A stretch of DNA of 11,802 bases from Marinospirillum sp. Its GTDB lineage: Bacteria; Pseudomonadota; Gammaproteobacteria; Pseudomonadales; Halomonadaceae. The stretch lies in NCBI RefSeq assembly GCF_014859565.1, contig NZ_JACUUA010000104.1, positions 1 through 11,802 on the forward strand, given 5' to 3'. A program made the translations under genes and the position numbers. The notes under the pieces were generated by a model, which had not been told where the DNA came from, ran no database searches, and was given only the letters and a program-made list of their open reading frames with translations. Position 1 is the stretch's first letter; each line of letters starts with the position of its first letter. Positions 1-9,300 of the stretch are shown in pieces.

Positions 1-1
1 C

Positions 2-214
2 CACCCCACCGTAAAACCCACCGCTCTTATGCGCTACCTATGCCGCTTGGTCACACCGCCTGGGGGCGTTGTGCTTGATCCTTTTATGGGTAGTGGCAGC
101 ACTGGCAAGGCCGCCATGCTTGAAGGGTTCCGCTTTGTGGGAGTTGAAATGGATCAGGAGTTTTCAAAAATAGCTGCATCCAGGATTAAACAGGCAATGC
201 AGGACAGTGAGTAA
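2..214 (+). CDS. DNA N6-adenine/N4-cytosine methyltransferase, C-terminal fragment (5' end outside window)
   Basis: The open frame enters from the left edge at base 2 and stops with TAA at 212-214, so only about 70 C-terminal residues are visible; the ATG at 29 is internal. The visible part begins HPTVKP, then has the SAM-binding loop DPFMGSGSTG (bases 77-106) and the following acidic strand VGVEMD. A KPxxLM segment just before a DPFxGSG loop near the C-terminus is typical of the N6_N4_Mtase family (Pfam PF01555) of beta-class type, in which the catalytic (D/N)PPY motif lies N-terminal to the SAM-binding motif; that motif must be upstream of the window. The enzyme would methylate adenine N6 or cytosine N4 in DNA; the target site cannot be inferred. 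It converges on the late block, and its stop codon overlaps the T-tract of that block's terminator. A role in protecting phage DNA from host restriction is plausible but inferred. Confidence 0.9.
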   Translation, partial: HPTVKPTALMRYLCRLVTPPGGVVLDPFMGSGSTGKAAMLEGFRFVGVEMDQEFSKIAASRIKQAMQDSE

Positions 215-243
215 AAAAAATCCCCGGTCATTGTGCCGGGGAT
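213..243 (-). terminator. Rho-independent terminator of the darB-like/portal/protease operon
   Basis: A perfect 8-bp stem (ATCCCCGG at 220-227 pairing with CCGGGGAT at 236-243) encloses an 8-base loop. On the minus strand it is followed by a run of eight T (complement of the A run at 213-220). It starts 5 bases after the protease stop codon. On the plus strand no T-tract follows the stem, so it should end leftward transcription only. The A/T run overlaps the last bases of the convergent methyltransferase stop codon. Confidence 0.85.
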
Positions 244-248
244 TGTGG

Positions 249-1280
249 TCAGTCGAATCTTGGTGCTGCATCAATGCTGCCGTACTCAGGCGGCTCGTCA
301 CGCTGGTAAGCGGCACTACCCGGATGCGCTGGCACCATTGCAGGCTGACCACTCTTGCCAGCGATAGGCAAGCGACTCAGCTTGGATGATTCGCGCAGGA
401 TGCTCTCGAACAGCATCAGCTCTTTGTCAGTATCACCATTCTTCAGTGATTCAAGGATCTGCGGGCTGACTGCAAAGTGCATATTCTTGGCAAACGACAG
501 CAAAGCCTCCCTGCGAGCACCTGCCATTTCTTCACGCTCAAGCCGCTCGCGCTCCATCTGGGCTTGCAGCTCCTCGTTTTTGCGGCGCATTTCTTCAAGG
601 CTGTTTTCAAGGTCTGCTGCGGCATTAACGGCTTCTTCATTGCGCTGGTGAAGCTCTGCAACCAGCAGGTAGGGATTAAAAAACGTCTCCCGGTAGGCAA
701 GTGCTTTTTGTTCATCAAGCCCAGCGGCCATCATGGATTCAAGAATCGCCTGCTCTTCATCATCAGACAGCGTGCCTGCTGACTCCATAATGCCAACACG
801 GAACCCTCGATTTTTCGCAAATCCAGGCTCCAGAACATAATCCATGCCGTGGTATCCGGTTACGCGCGACAGGTTAGATCGTCCGCCGTCGCGACCACCC
901 ATTGCCCAGCTGAATCCGCCGACCTTGGATTCGTAGAGTGCCAGTGCTGCGCGACCGGGATCTGTGTCCAGAAACTCTTGCTCATGCTGCACGGTGCCAT
1001 CATCATCAATGCTGATGCGGGTTGTCACTAGCGCCGGTACATTCTCAAGAATCAGCGCACCGGCAGGCGTTTGAATGGTTTCAAACTCGCCAATGTTAAG
1101 TTTTCCAGTGACCTGTCTGCGGCCATGACCGTAATAGCCGTATGCTTCACGCATAGCAATGCGCTCTTTGGTCTGAGCGGATTCCAGCACCTGTCGCACG
1201 TTGGCCAGATCATAGCTGCGCGAGTGATTGCTGCGGCCATGCTCAAATATGTTGAATGTTGCAGTAACTTTCTTGCCCAT
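249..1280 (-). CDS. Prohead maturation serine protease fused to a scaffold-like coiled-coil region (P1 Pro-like position)
   Basis: This 343-aa protein has a protease-like N-terminal half: a short beta-rich start, YGYYGHGRR with a candidate catalytic His at residue 52, a segment reading VTTRISIDDDGTV (about 85-97), FLDTDPGRAAL (103-113), then GGFSWAMGG with a candidate nucleophile Ser at 124. This order (GxxGH, a strand with D/G, a LDTxxGR segment, then GxS) matches phage prohead proteases of the T4 gp21/S80 type, which cleave scaffold and capsid N-termini during head maturation. Residues about 205-262 form a highly charged Glu/Arg/Lys-rich coiled coil and the tail is Pro/Ala-rich, as in scaffold proteins. 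The gene is last in the operon, 5 bases after the portal stop; ATG start with a weak GGGG/GTAG-type ribosome site inside the portal end. The position directly after the portal matches P1 pro. The phage-protease call rests on motif order and context; the exact peptidase family is uncertain. Confidence 0.72.
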   Translation of the reverse strand: MGKKVTATFNIFEHGRSNHSRSYDLANVRQVLESAQTKERIAMREAYGYYGHGRRQVTGKLNIGEFETIQTPAGALILENVPALVTTRISIDDDGTVQHEQEFLDTDPGRAALALYESKVGGFSWAMGGRDGGRSNLSRVTGYHGMDYVLEPGFAKNRGFRVGIMESAGTLSDDEEQAILESMMAAGLDEQKALAYRETFFNPYLLVAELHQRNEEAVNAAADLENSLEEMRRKNEELQAQMERERLEREEMAGARREALLSFAKNMHFAVSPQILESLKNGDTDKELMLFESILRESSKLSRLPIAGKSGQPAMVPAHPGSAAYQRDEPPEYGSIDAAPRFD

Positions 1281-1285
1281 CTTGA

Positions 1286-2941
1286 CTACCCCATTTTCTC
1301 AATAATGTCGTAAACAGCCTGCTCCAGCTTCTGTCGGTTTTTCACACTTTCAAACAGTGAGCCATCATCTTCAAGGTCATCATCCTCAAGGTCATCATCA
1401 GCTGGTGCAGCCTTTTTAATGATTTCGTCTGCTGTTTCATCTTCCACGCGCAGCAGATCAGTCAGTATCCACCGCTGGAACTCCTCAGCCTTCAAGTTTT
1501 CGAGTTGCGGGTTGATCATCTGCATGATCTGGACAACGCTCATAGCGAACTGGCTTGAGCGGTCGCGCTCTTCTGCGTGTTCCTTGGCAATGGCTGTGCT
1601 CAGGCTGTGGAATTTGACACCCCAAGGCTTGTCTTTTTCGAGAAAAACCTTGTTGTATTTCAATGCAATGTGAATCTCGAACAGGTGCTCAATCATGTTG
1701 GCAACCGCTGTTCTGATGGACTGCGCTCGCATGGCGGCCTGAATGCTCATGCGGAAAAAACCACCGTCACCCATGCCGCCGGATAGCATATCGCCGAACC
1801 CCAGCATCGAAGGATCAATGCCCACGGCGCCGCCAAGGCGGTTAATGTGGAATCGAATATCTTCAATGTGAGCAATGTCCGGCTGGCCTTCCAGAGTCGA
1901 AATATCCAGCTGCCCACGACCAGATCCAAAAACCGGGATAACGTGGTTCCAGACGGTCTTAACGTATCCCTGTCTTAACGACTTCTGGGCTTGCGCCTCA
2001 GCCGTTTTGTTCATCTGCCTGCTAACAGTATTAAGGTACTGCGCCGCCCTCTGAGGGTTCAGCGTGCCGGTCTGAACACCGATCAACCGCTCCACGTTTG
2101 ATGCCTTCTTGCGGCTCATGTTGAGCGACAAAATGGCTTCTTGCAGGTCAATCCAAGGCTCGTAAGCTGTCTTTATCATTGAGCTACCGTAATCCGTAGC
2201 CTCGATAAATCCCTCCTCCATGTAATTGTCGTTGGAAATATCGAAAACATCACCTGCATGACGGATAGGCTCACGGGCAATATTGGTAGACCAGTCCGGT
2301 ATGCGGATTTCGACAAACTTCCAAGGATCCATCAGCTGGATCAAACCCTTGCCGTTTTTATTGCCGCTGGTATGCTGCCATTTGCTTGACCAGCCAACAG
2401 TCTGACCGGCACGCTCAAATCGCCGGGTAAAAAACGGATGGGTGTAATAGTCATCCCGCAGCAGCTCAACACCTTTGCCCTGTGCGCCATAAACACGCAG
2501 CGGGTTAAAACCAAAAACAGCGGCTTTATACGTCCACCGCTCAAGGTTGTTATTCAGCATCTCCGTAAAGTTTTCGCGCAACTCATCAACAATCGCGCCC
2601 TCTCCGGTGATTTCGATAATCTCCCCTGTGTCCGACTTGCCGGACAAGGCATGACCAATGTGCATCTTGATGGAGCTATCAATCGTGGGGTCGGTTGCCA
2701 TGGTTCGCAATATCTCGTACTGCTCCAGCCGCTCCGTTGGCAGCCTGCGCAACTGCACGTTACCGCCTGTCGCACAGTCAACAGATGCAGACAGGTCAGT
2801 CGATGGCATACCGCCAAGGCTATCTATCCATCCACCGATGCCAGGCTCCATTACGCCGCCGGACTCAACCGATACTGGACTGATTTCTTCATCCTCCCTG
2901 CGTGCAGCAGGAAAGAGTTTTTTCAGTAGAGTGGATTTCAC
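1286..2941 (-). CDS. Phage portal protein (P1 Prt-like position)
   Basis: The 551-aa product has portal hallmarks: YEILRTMATDPTIDSSIKMHIGHA (about residues 75-98), in which the protein samples past and current states of a dodecameric ring family; a WTYKAAVFGFNPLRVYG segment (136-152); a long helical stem region (255-320); and AHIEDIRFHINRLGGAVGIDPSMLGFGD (357-384) followed by an amphipathic helix ending EHLFEIHIALKYN. Portals form the ring at one capsid vertex through which DNA is packaged and ejected and to which the tail joins. The length is normal for the family. The start is GTG (2939-2941), sharing a GTGA overlap with the stop of the preceding gene; a GGAGG at 2951-2955 (minus strand) lies 9 bases upstream and supports it. 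The C-terminus carries an acidic repeat, DDLED twice (about residues 516-526). The following gene starts 5 bases downstream. The portal call is solid; the symbol prt is not assigned because P1 relationship is judged from order, not alignment. Confidence 0.88.
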   Translation of the reverse strand: MKSTLLKKLFPAARREDEEISPVSVESGGVMEPGIGGWIDSLGGMPSTDLSASVDCATGGNVQLRRLPTERLEQYEILRTMATDPTIDSSIKMHIGHALSGKSDTGEIIEITGEGAIVDELRENFTEMLNNNLERWTYKAAVFGFNPLRVYGAQGKGVELLRDDYYTHPFFTRRFERAGQTVGWSSKWQHTSGNKNGKGLIQLMDPWKFVEIRIPDWSTNIAREPIRHAGDVFDISNDNYMEEGFIEATDYGSSMIKTAYEPWIDLQEAILSLNMSRKKASNVERLIGVQTGTLNPQRAAQYLNTVSRQMNKTAEAQAQKSLRQGYVKTVWNHVIPVFGSGRGQLDISTLEGQPDIAHIEDIRFHINRLGGAVGIDPSMLGFGDMLSGGMGDGGFFRMSIQAAMRAQSIRTAVANMIEHLFEIHIALKYNKVFLEKDKPWGVKFHSLSTAIAKEHAEERDRSSQFAMSVVQIMQMINPQLENLKAEEFQRWILTDLLRVEDETADEIIKKAAPADDDLEDDDLEDDGSLFESVKNRQKLEQAVYDIIEKMG

Positions 2942-3375
2942 TGCAAGCGGCCTCCAAGCTCAATAACTTGCGCAGCAATCATCATTTCCATGGTCGAGTC
3001 AGCCAGCCGGTAAACAAAAGGCTCTCCGTCCAGATCAACAACTGTTCTGTCGTGTGTGTGGGTGCTGTATTCATCAAACGCAGCGCTCTGGGCAACGTAG
3101 CAGGCAGCGCAATTCATGTCCGTATTGTTGTAACTCAGCATCTCCAGCACTTCGGCATCGGTTTCATCACCAAAATCAAGGATACCGGCGTTAATCATTT
3201 CTGACTTGAGCACCCACCACCACGGCCCGAAGCTTAAGTACATGGATGGGCTGCGCTTCAGCATCCCGGCCAGCGAACGAATATACATATCAGAAAAATC
3301 ACCACCCGCCTCCTTGCGGGTGTTGTCGATCAGAACAGCCAGCTCTGACGGGTTGTATTGAGCAATTTTATTCAT
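2938..3375 (-). CDS. Unknown 145-aa phage protein between the darB-like gene and the portal
   Basis: I do not recognise this protein. It is 145 aa, probably soluble and mostly helical, with a WWW cluster at residues 52-54, a CxxC pair (C89, C92) followed by HxH (H106, H108) that could bind a metal, and an acidic middle (FGDETDAEVLEML). The ATG at 3373-3375 overlaps the stop of the darB-like gene (ATGA), with AGGTGG 4 bases upstream on the minus strand; its own TGA (2938-2940) overlaps the GTG start of the portal. Overlaps on both sides indicate translational coupling and a conserved operon role, for example in head assembly, in loading the darB-like protein into the capsid, or as a chaperone; these are guesses from position only. 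I do not recall a counterpart between darB and prt in P1. Confidence 0.85.
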   Translation of the reverse strand: MNKIAQYNPSELAVLIDNTRKEAGGDFSDMYIRSLAGMLKRSPSMYLSFGPWWWVLKSEMINAGILDFGDETDAEVLEMLSYNNTDMNCAACYVAQSAAFDEYSTHTHDRTVVDLDGEPFVYRLADSTMEMMIAAQVIELGGRLQ

Positions 3376-6300
3376 CCGGCCACCTGTTCTGTCAGTACAT
3401 CAAAGTCAACGCTGTCAACGGGGAAGTGCCACCATAGCCCATCAAAACCCTCGGCAAATCCAGCGCTCCAGACTGCATTGTAACTCTTTTTCAGGAAGTT
3501 TTGAGACATAGGGTAGAGCGCTCCGCTCTTGCCTTTTGTGTCGTGCATAAAAATACGTGTACCGGCCTTGGCAAGATTTTGTGTTTTAGAGTTTCCTGAA
3601 GACCAGTAAACAGGATCGCTGTTAATCTTGACGACAATCCCTTTCTCTTTGAGAGTTTCAATCAGCTTGGCCGGGATGCCTTCGGTGGGTGCTACCGTCT
3701 CAGTTTCTGGCTGCTGAATATCTGCACCAAACCGCTTGCCAAGGCCGGTCACTATGCCGCCAGCGATTTCATCTATGGCAACCATGCGCCTTGCTTTTTG
3801 TCCAAGGCCTCTCATATCGGACAGGTCAATCTTGCCACCACGATCAAGGGCATTGCGAAGCGACCGGCCAAAGTCACTTTTGATCTTCACCAACTGCTCA
3901 AAGGTATCCGGTTTTTCAATGCCCATGATTTTACCAGCTGCAAAAACAGCTATATCCTGAGCCAATGCGATTGAATTGTGAGCCATGCCGCTATGCTTAT
4001 CCAGCGAATTAACGATAGGCTCCAGGCTGATAACGTCAGGGTAAGTCATCACAGCGGCAGCAGCCTTAACAGCCTTGCCAAACTCATAACGGTCAATGCG
4101 TGCGCCTTCCGGTAGGCTGCTGTGCATATCCTGTTCATGTGCAGTGCCTCTTACGAGCAGCTCCTCAGCCCCGGCAGATTTAAGCAGTCCAGACGCCGCG
4201 GAAACGATCAGGGCAGAAACGGCAGGTGCCACATCTGAAGATTCGTATACCATCATTGAGCGAATGCCGTCAAACGCGGCTTTTTCGCTTCCGCTTTCGC
4301 TTGCCATTATGCTGCGCAGCACTTCATCGGCCTTAGCTTGTTTGGCTGCTTTTTCTTCTGCTTTTTTCTGGTCGATCTGCTTCTGAATCAAATCCTTCAG
4401 GTCTGCAACCAGTGACTCTGCCGCGCTTTCAATCTCATCAAGATTGATGTAGCCCGCTTCTATCGCTGCATCCCTTGCCTTTCTGACCGTTACTGATTTG
4501 CCCATCACGTAGGATCTGATGCTGTTTTCAAGGCTGCTGTTATCAACCTCAATTTCGCTCACTGCATCCTGTGCAATGCGCTGAACCTCGGCTTTATCGG
4601 CCTTGTTGCCGTAGCCTGCAACCTTGTCTTTCCAGTTTTTACCAAACGCCACGCCTGCAAGATCACCCTCTGCGCCATAGCTATTGATAAACGGCAGTAG
4701 CGCCATGCAGAGCCGGTCTACAAAAGTCCGGTCGCTCACATCAGGGTAGACCAGCTTATCGCCTGCTTCCGGCTGCTTTTTCAGCTGGTAGTTACCGCTG
4801 GAATCCAGCACAAAACAGCGACCGTAAGGCACAAAGCTAATTTCCGGCTGTATTTCTGCCAAAAATTCGGCACCGCAACGGTAGTCATCCAAAAACAGCG
4901 AACCATAGTTAAATTTGTCCTTGGCCTCCATAACTCTGCGCTGCGCCAGCTGCTGGCGGTTGATCTTTACGCGCTTGATACCAGCAGGCATTTGGTTGAC
5001 CGGCATCCCGTTGCGCGAAAAACTATGTGCAAGTGTGGAATTTACACCGACAATCATCTCGCCTCCCAGGGTGCGGTTATCATGGTCAACCAAGGTGATT
5101 CTGAACAGCACCCCATCCTTGGTTTCGTAAACGGCACCAGACTCATACACTGCGCCGCTGGTATCAACCAGATAATCGCCTGAATCAATCAGTGGCTGCG
5201 CGTCAAGGTCGATATTGCCAGCCTTGGACTGCTCTAGTAGGGAGCTGGTCAGCTGCTTAACCTTGCGTTCATGTTTGGCTCGCATTTTGGCAAACCGCTC
5301 CCGGATGGCCGCCTTGTCTTCCTCGCTGGCTGCCTTTTCAATGGCCGCATTCTCACGATCACTCAAGCCTTCCAGTGCGCGTTTGCTGGCAGACAGGTTG
5401 TGCAGGTCGATACCGGCTCTCACATTGCGCTGGGTGCGCTCCTGTGCGGCCTTAACTTCCCGCTGCTCATTCATTCGGCGTTTGAAGTCTTCTGGGTCGC
5501 TGGCCAGCAGTGCCGCGTACTCGTCAGAATCACCGGCATTGGCATTTTTAACCTGGGTTTCATTCCCGGTAAACAGGCTATCCAGCCAGTCAGCCTTGCG
5601 CTTCAGTAGATCCAGGCGGTAGGTATCAAAGCTGCCTTTACCGGCATAATAAAAAACATCCACGCTTTCAGCTGTATTGCCCTGACGAACACCGCGACCG
5701 TTACGCTGCTGGATGCTGGCTGGTGTCCAGGGGAAAGTCAGGTGGTGAATGGCGGTAGTGCCGTGCTGAAGGTTTACCCCGACCTCGGCTTTTTTGTTGG
5801 CAATAACGATTTTTGTTTTTCCGGTATTGTAAGACGCGCTGATTTTCTCCAGCTTATCACCCGTGGCTGTGGTGCCGTTGATAATGCCAATTTCTGATGC
5901 TTCCACCGGCAGGTTGTGCACAATCAACCGGCGCACTTTGTCATGCTGGGATTTTTCCTCGGTAAACACCAGCTGCTTACCGCCGCGCTCGTATTCAAGC
6001 CTCAGGTTTTCCAGCATTTTTGCATATTTGGGCGTGACTGGGTGCGACACGTCTTTTTCAACAATGCCGAATTTCTTAAACCGCTTCACCACCTCAGACT
6101 CGTAAATCTCAGGCGTTACCACGATCAAATGACCGCCTTCGGTTCGGGTTGTAATATCGCTGGCTTGTGCCTTGATAATCTCCTCTTCATCACCATCAGC
6201 TTTATCTCCCTGCTTCTCGCTGATGTTATCTGGCAGGTCTGCCAGTAGCTTTTCCACTGCTGATGCGTACTTTGCCGGGATCTTGAAGGTCATGGTGCGG

Positions 6301-9300
6301 TTGTACAGGTCAATATCTGTAGTCACCCTGTCCATATCACGAATGACCGAGAAAATGGCTGGGCGCTCTTCATCTTTCATTATCAAGAACGTGCCATCTG
6401 GCTGCTCTTCCTTGCCCTCTGCCAGCAGGCGCAACCTGCGGTAAATATCTTGCTGCTCATCGGTCATTTCTACCTGCGCCACATGCTCAACAGCGTCAGG
6501 AATCGACAGGCTGTTGCTTTCATCATTTACGTCTGATGCTTTTTTGACGTTGGTGAACCGATTAAACAGGCTACGTAAGCCGTCCAGGTTGCGGAATCCG
6601 GTTACTGCTTCCTTGGACTCTACAGTGCCGGACAGTTTGGTAACATCCACTGTTTCCACATTGCAGTAGAGTGCAATAAAGTCATCCACGCCGGACACAC
6701 CCATGCTCTCAAATTCGTCAATATCCATGACATAGCTGAGCATGTTAAAAATTTCTGTCGGACTGTTGGTTATCGGGGTTGCAGACAACAATACCGGGCC
6801 TCTACCGGCATTTTTCTTGCGTAAATAATCCATTTTTGCCGACATATCAATGGATCGACCGGATGCCGGCGCCGTGGGCAAATAGGCCAGCTTCTTGGTC
6901 TGCGAACCTGCTTCATAGGCGTTTTTGAACTCATGCGCTTCATCCACAATCACCGAATCAAAGCCCATCTGCTCATAGTAGGGGTAAGCGCCTTCTTTGA
7001 TCGTGCCCTGACTGGAATACATTTCGTCATATTTTTCTGACTTTTTAGCCAGTTGGTATGAACTGCCTTTTTCCGGTTTTTCTCCCAGTAGGTATTCCTG
7101 AGCGCGTGACTCAGACAGCAGCCGCTTGGATGCCATTTTGTCCGTGTACTGTTCCCGCGTTTCCGGGCGCATTGGAATCATGCCGAACTGCTCCTTGCTC
7201 ATAATGACCAGCGAAGCAGACGTGGTAGGGATCTGGTGCATTTTGTCCAGAATCACGTCTTGGCTATCTACCGCCAGAACATCGCGGTATTCAACTTCCC
7301 CGGTATGCCTGTTGGTTTTTTCCTTGCCTTCCGCATCCAGTACCGGCGCACGCTGTATGATGCCTTCTTTGTCTTTTTTCGGGGTGAACCCAACAATCAG
7401 GGCATGATCCAGCTTGCCGTGAAACTGTTTCGCCTCGTGATACCAGTTTTCCAGCACGGCTTTTGGAACAACCACGCAGGTTCTGTTTGCCCGTCCCTGC
7501 TGTTTATTGTAAGCGGCCAAAGCCAGCGCACTGAAAGTCTTGCCAAGGCCGGTATCCAGGGCAATGATGCCACGGCCTTCCTCACTGGCTCTCCGGATGG
7601 CGGCATTCTGGTAGCCGTGGGGCTTCACCTGATCAGAAACGCCGGTCAATCCCAGTGGTGAATCGTCATACTCATAGGGCAAGTGAGCGTTGAAAACATC
7701 GTTATACAGATCCACCAGTTCGTCTGCATCCTCATGCTGACGCATCCAGACATCGAACTGTTTTTCCAACTGCTGGATGCGCTCTTTGTATTCTTTTGTT
7801 CGCGCTGACCCCATTATCTTTTCAAAATTGATGAATTTGCCAAGCTGCTTCTCAAATCCTTCGGCACCTTCGACATAAAGCGTCTTGCTATCCGGCATCA
7901 GCCTTAAATTGTCGTAGCCCTGCTCTTCCAGAAACTGCATCAGGTATTCCCGGTTGTGCCACTTTGCACGGAAACCGAAAGCGATACCGTCAATGCTGGT
8001 TTTTTTACGTGCGCCTTCGATCATTTCGAGTTGACGTTTAAACTGATCAATTACAGCGGCAGGGTACTGCTCCTTGCTGATAGCCTGATTCAAGCTGCTG
8101 ATTTTCTTGCTTATATTACCAGACAGGTAACGCGGCATGGTGGTCAGCAGTCCGTCCGTGGTGATTGCAACACCTTGAGTACCTGCAACCTCTGGCAAGC
8201 TGCCAGCCAGGGCATTGCCGGTGTACAGCTTCAAAGCGTCTGGCAGCTCTACCGGCAGCCCGTTACTGCTGGTCAGGTAACGCACCACATCTGCAAGATC
8301 GTCACTGTCGTAAGCATTTCCCGATCTTAGATCGACCTTGCCTGCCAGCAGATCATTAAAACTGCCATCCTTTTTGACAGACTTTGCAAAACTCAACACT
8401 CGATTGATACCGATACCCTTGAGCGGCAAATATGCAATGTCAGCAGATGGATTGCCGTAAGCGCTAACTTCATTTACAACAAGAGCTTGCAGCTTTTCAA
8501 GGTCTGCCTGGGTGGATTTTCCTTCGCTCAAATTAACGGTATAACACTCAATTTCAGAGCCGATCAAGGACGCGCGGTACACACGCTCCCTCATATCAGC
8601 TGGGGCTTGATCTGCAGCCTGTATTGCTAGCATGACAGGCCGACCCGCGTCATCTGCAAACATGCCGCCAGCGGCTTTTTTGGCCTGCTCATAGGTCAGC
8701 GCCAGTGCACTTACGCCACCAGCAAGAGCGGCTTTTATTTCGCTGACTGTCTCCAGTCCGTAAGTGTTTTGGTCGATACGCCCATCAGCAGTGGCCGTCT
8801 GTTCGATAACAATCCATTCGCCAGCCACCATCTCATGATCAATACCGGCAATCACCCTGCGATCACCGTCAATATAAGCCCGGTCGATAGTTGCAGCTGC
8901 ACCCAGTTTTTCAAAATCAATTCGGCTATCAAACTTACGCGCCATTAACTGCTTAAGCTGTGCATTGGTAATGGTGGACGTCACCACGTCACCACGGAAT
9001 CCTTTTTCGACTGTGCCGTGAATAAACCGCCTGCCTTCCGGGGAGCGGAACCATTCGCCTTCGATCCACGCACCCCAGTACACGTTAGTAGCGGTCAGGT
9101 CTGCTGCGGCCATGTCAATAACTTTACTGGCAATATCCGCGTTATGACGGCGCATAACCAACACGTCCGTTACTGTATCCGTGCCGTTACCGTTTGCACC
9201 GCCAAACGTGCCAGACGGTAGCTTGTGAGCACCGAGAAATTCGGCCTTGAGTGACAGTTCACGCCGCCACCGCTGATAGGTTTTACTCCGGTCGCCGACA

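Noticed and set aside
207..1313. Plus-strand open frames opposite the protease and portal genes
   Set aside because: They lie antisense to well-supported genes, have serine/arginine-rich composition typical of reverse frames, and lack ribosome sites.
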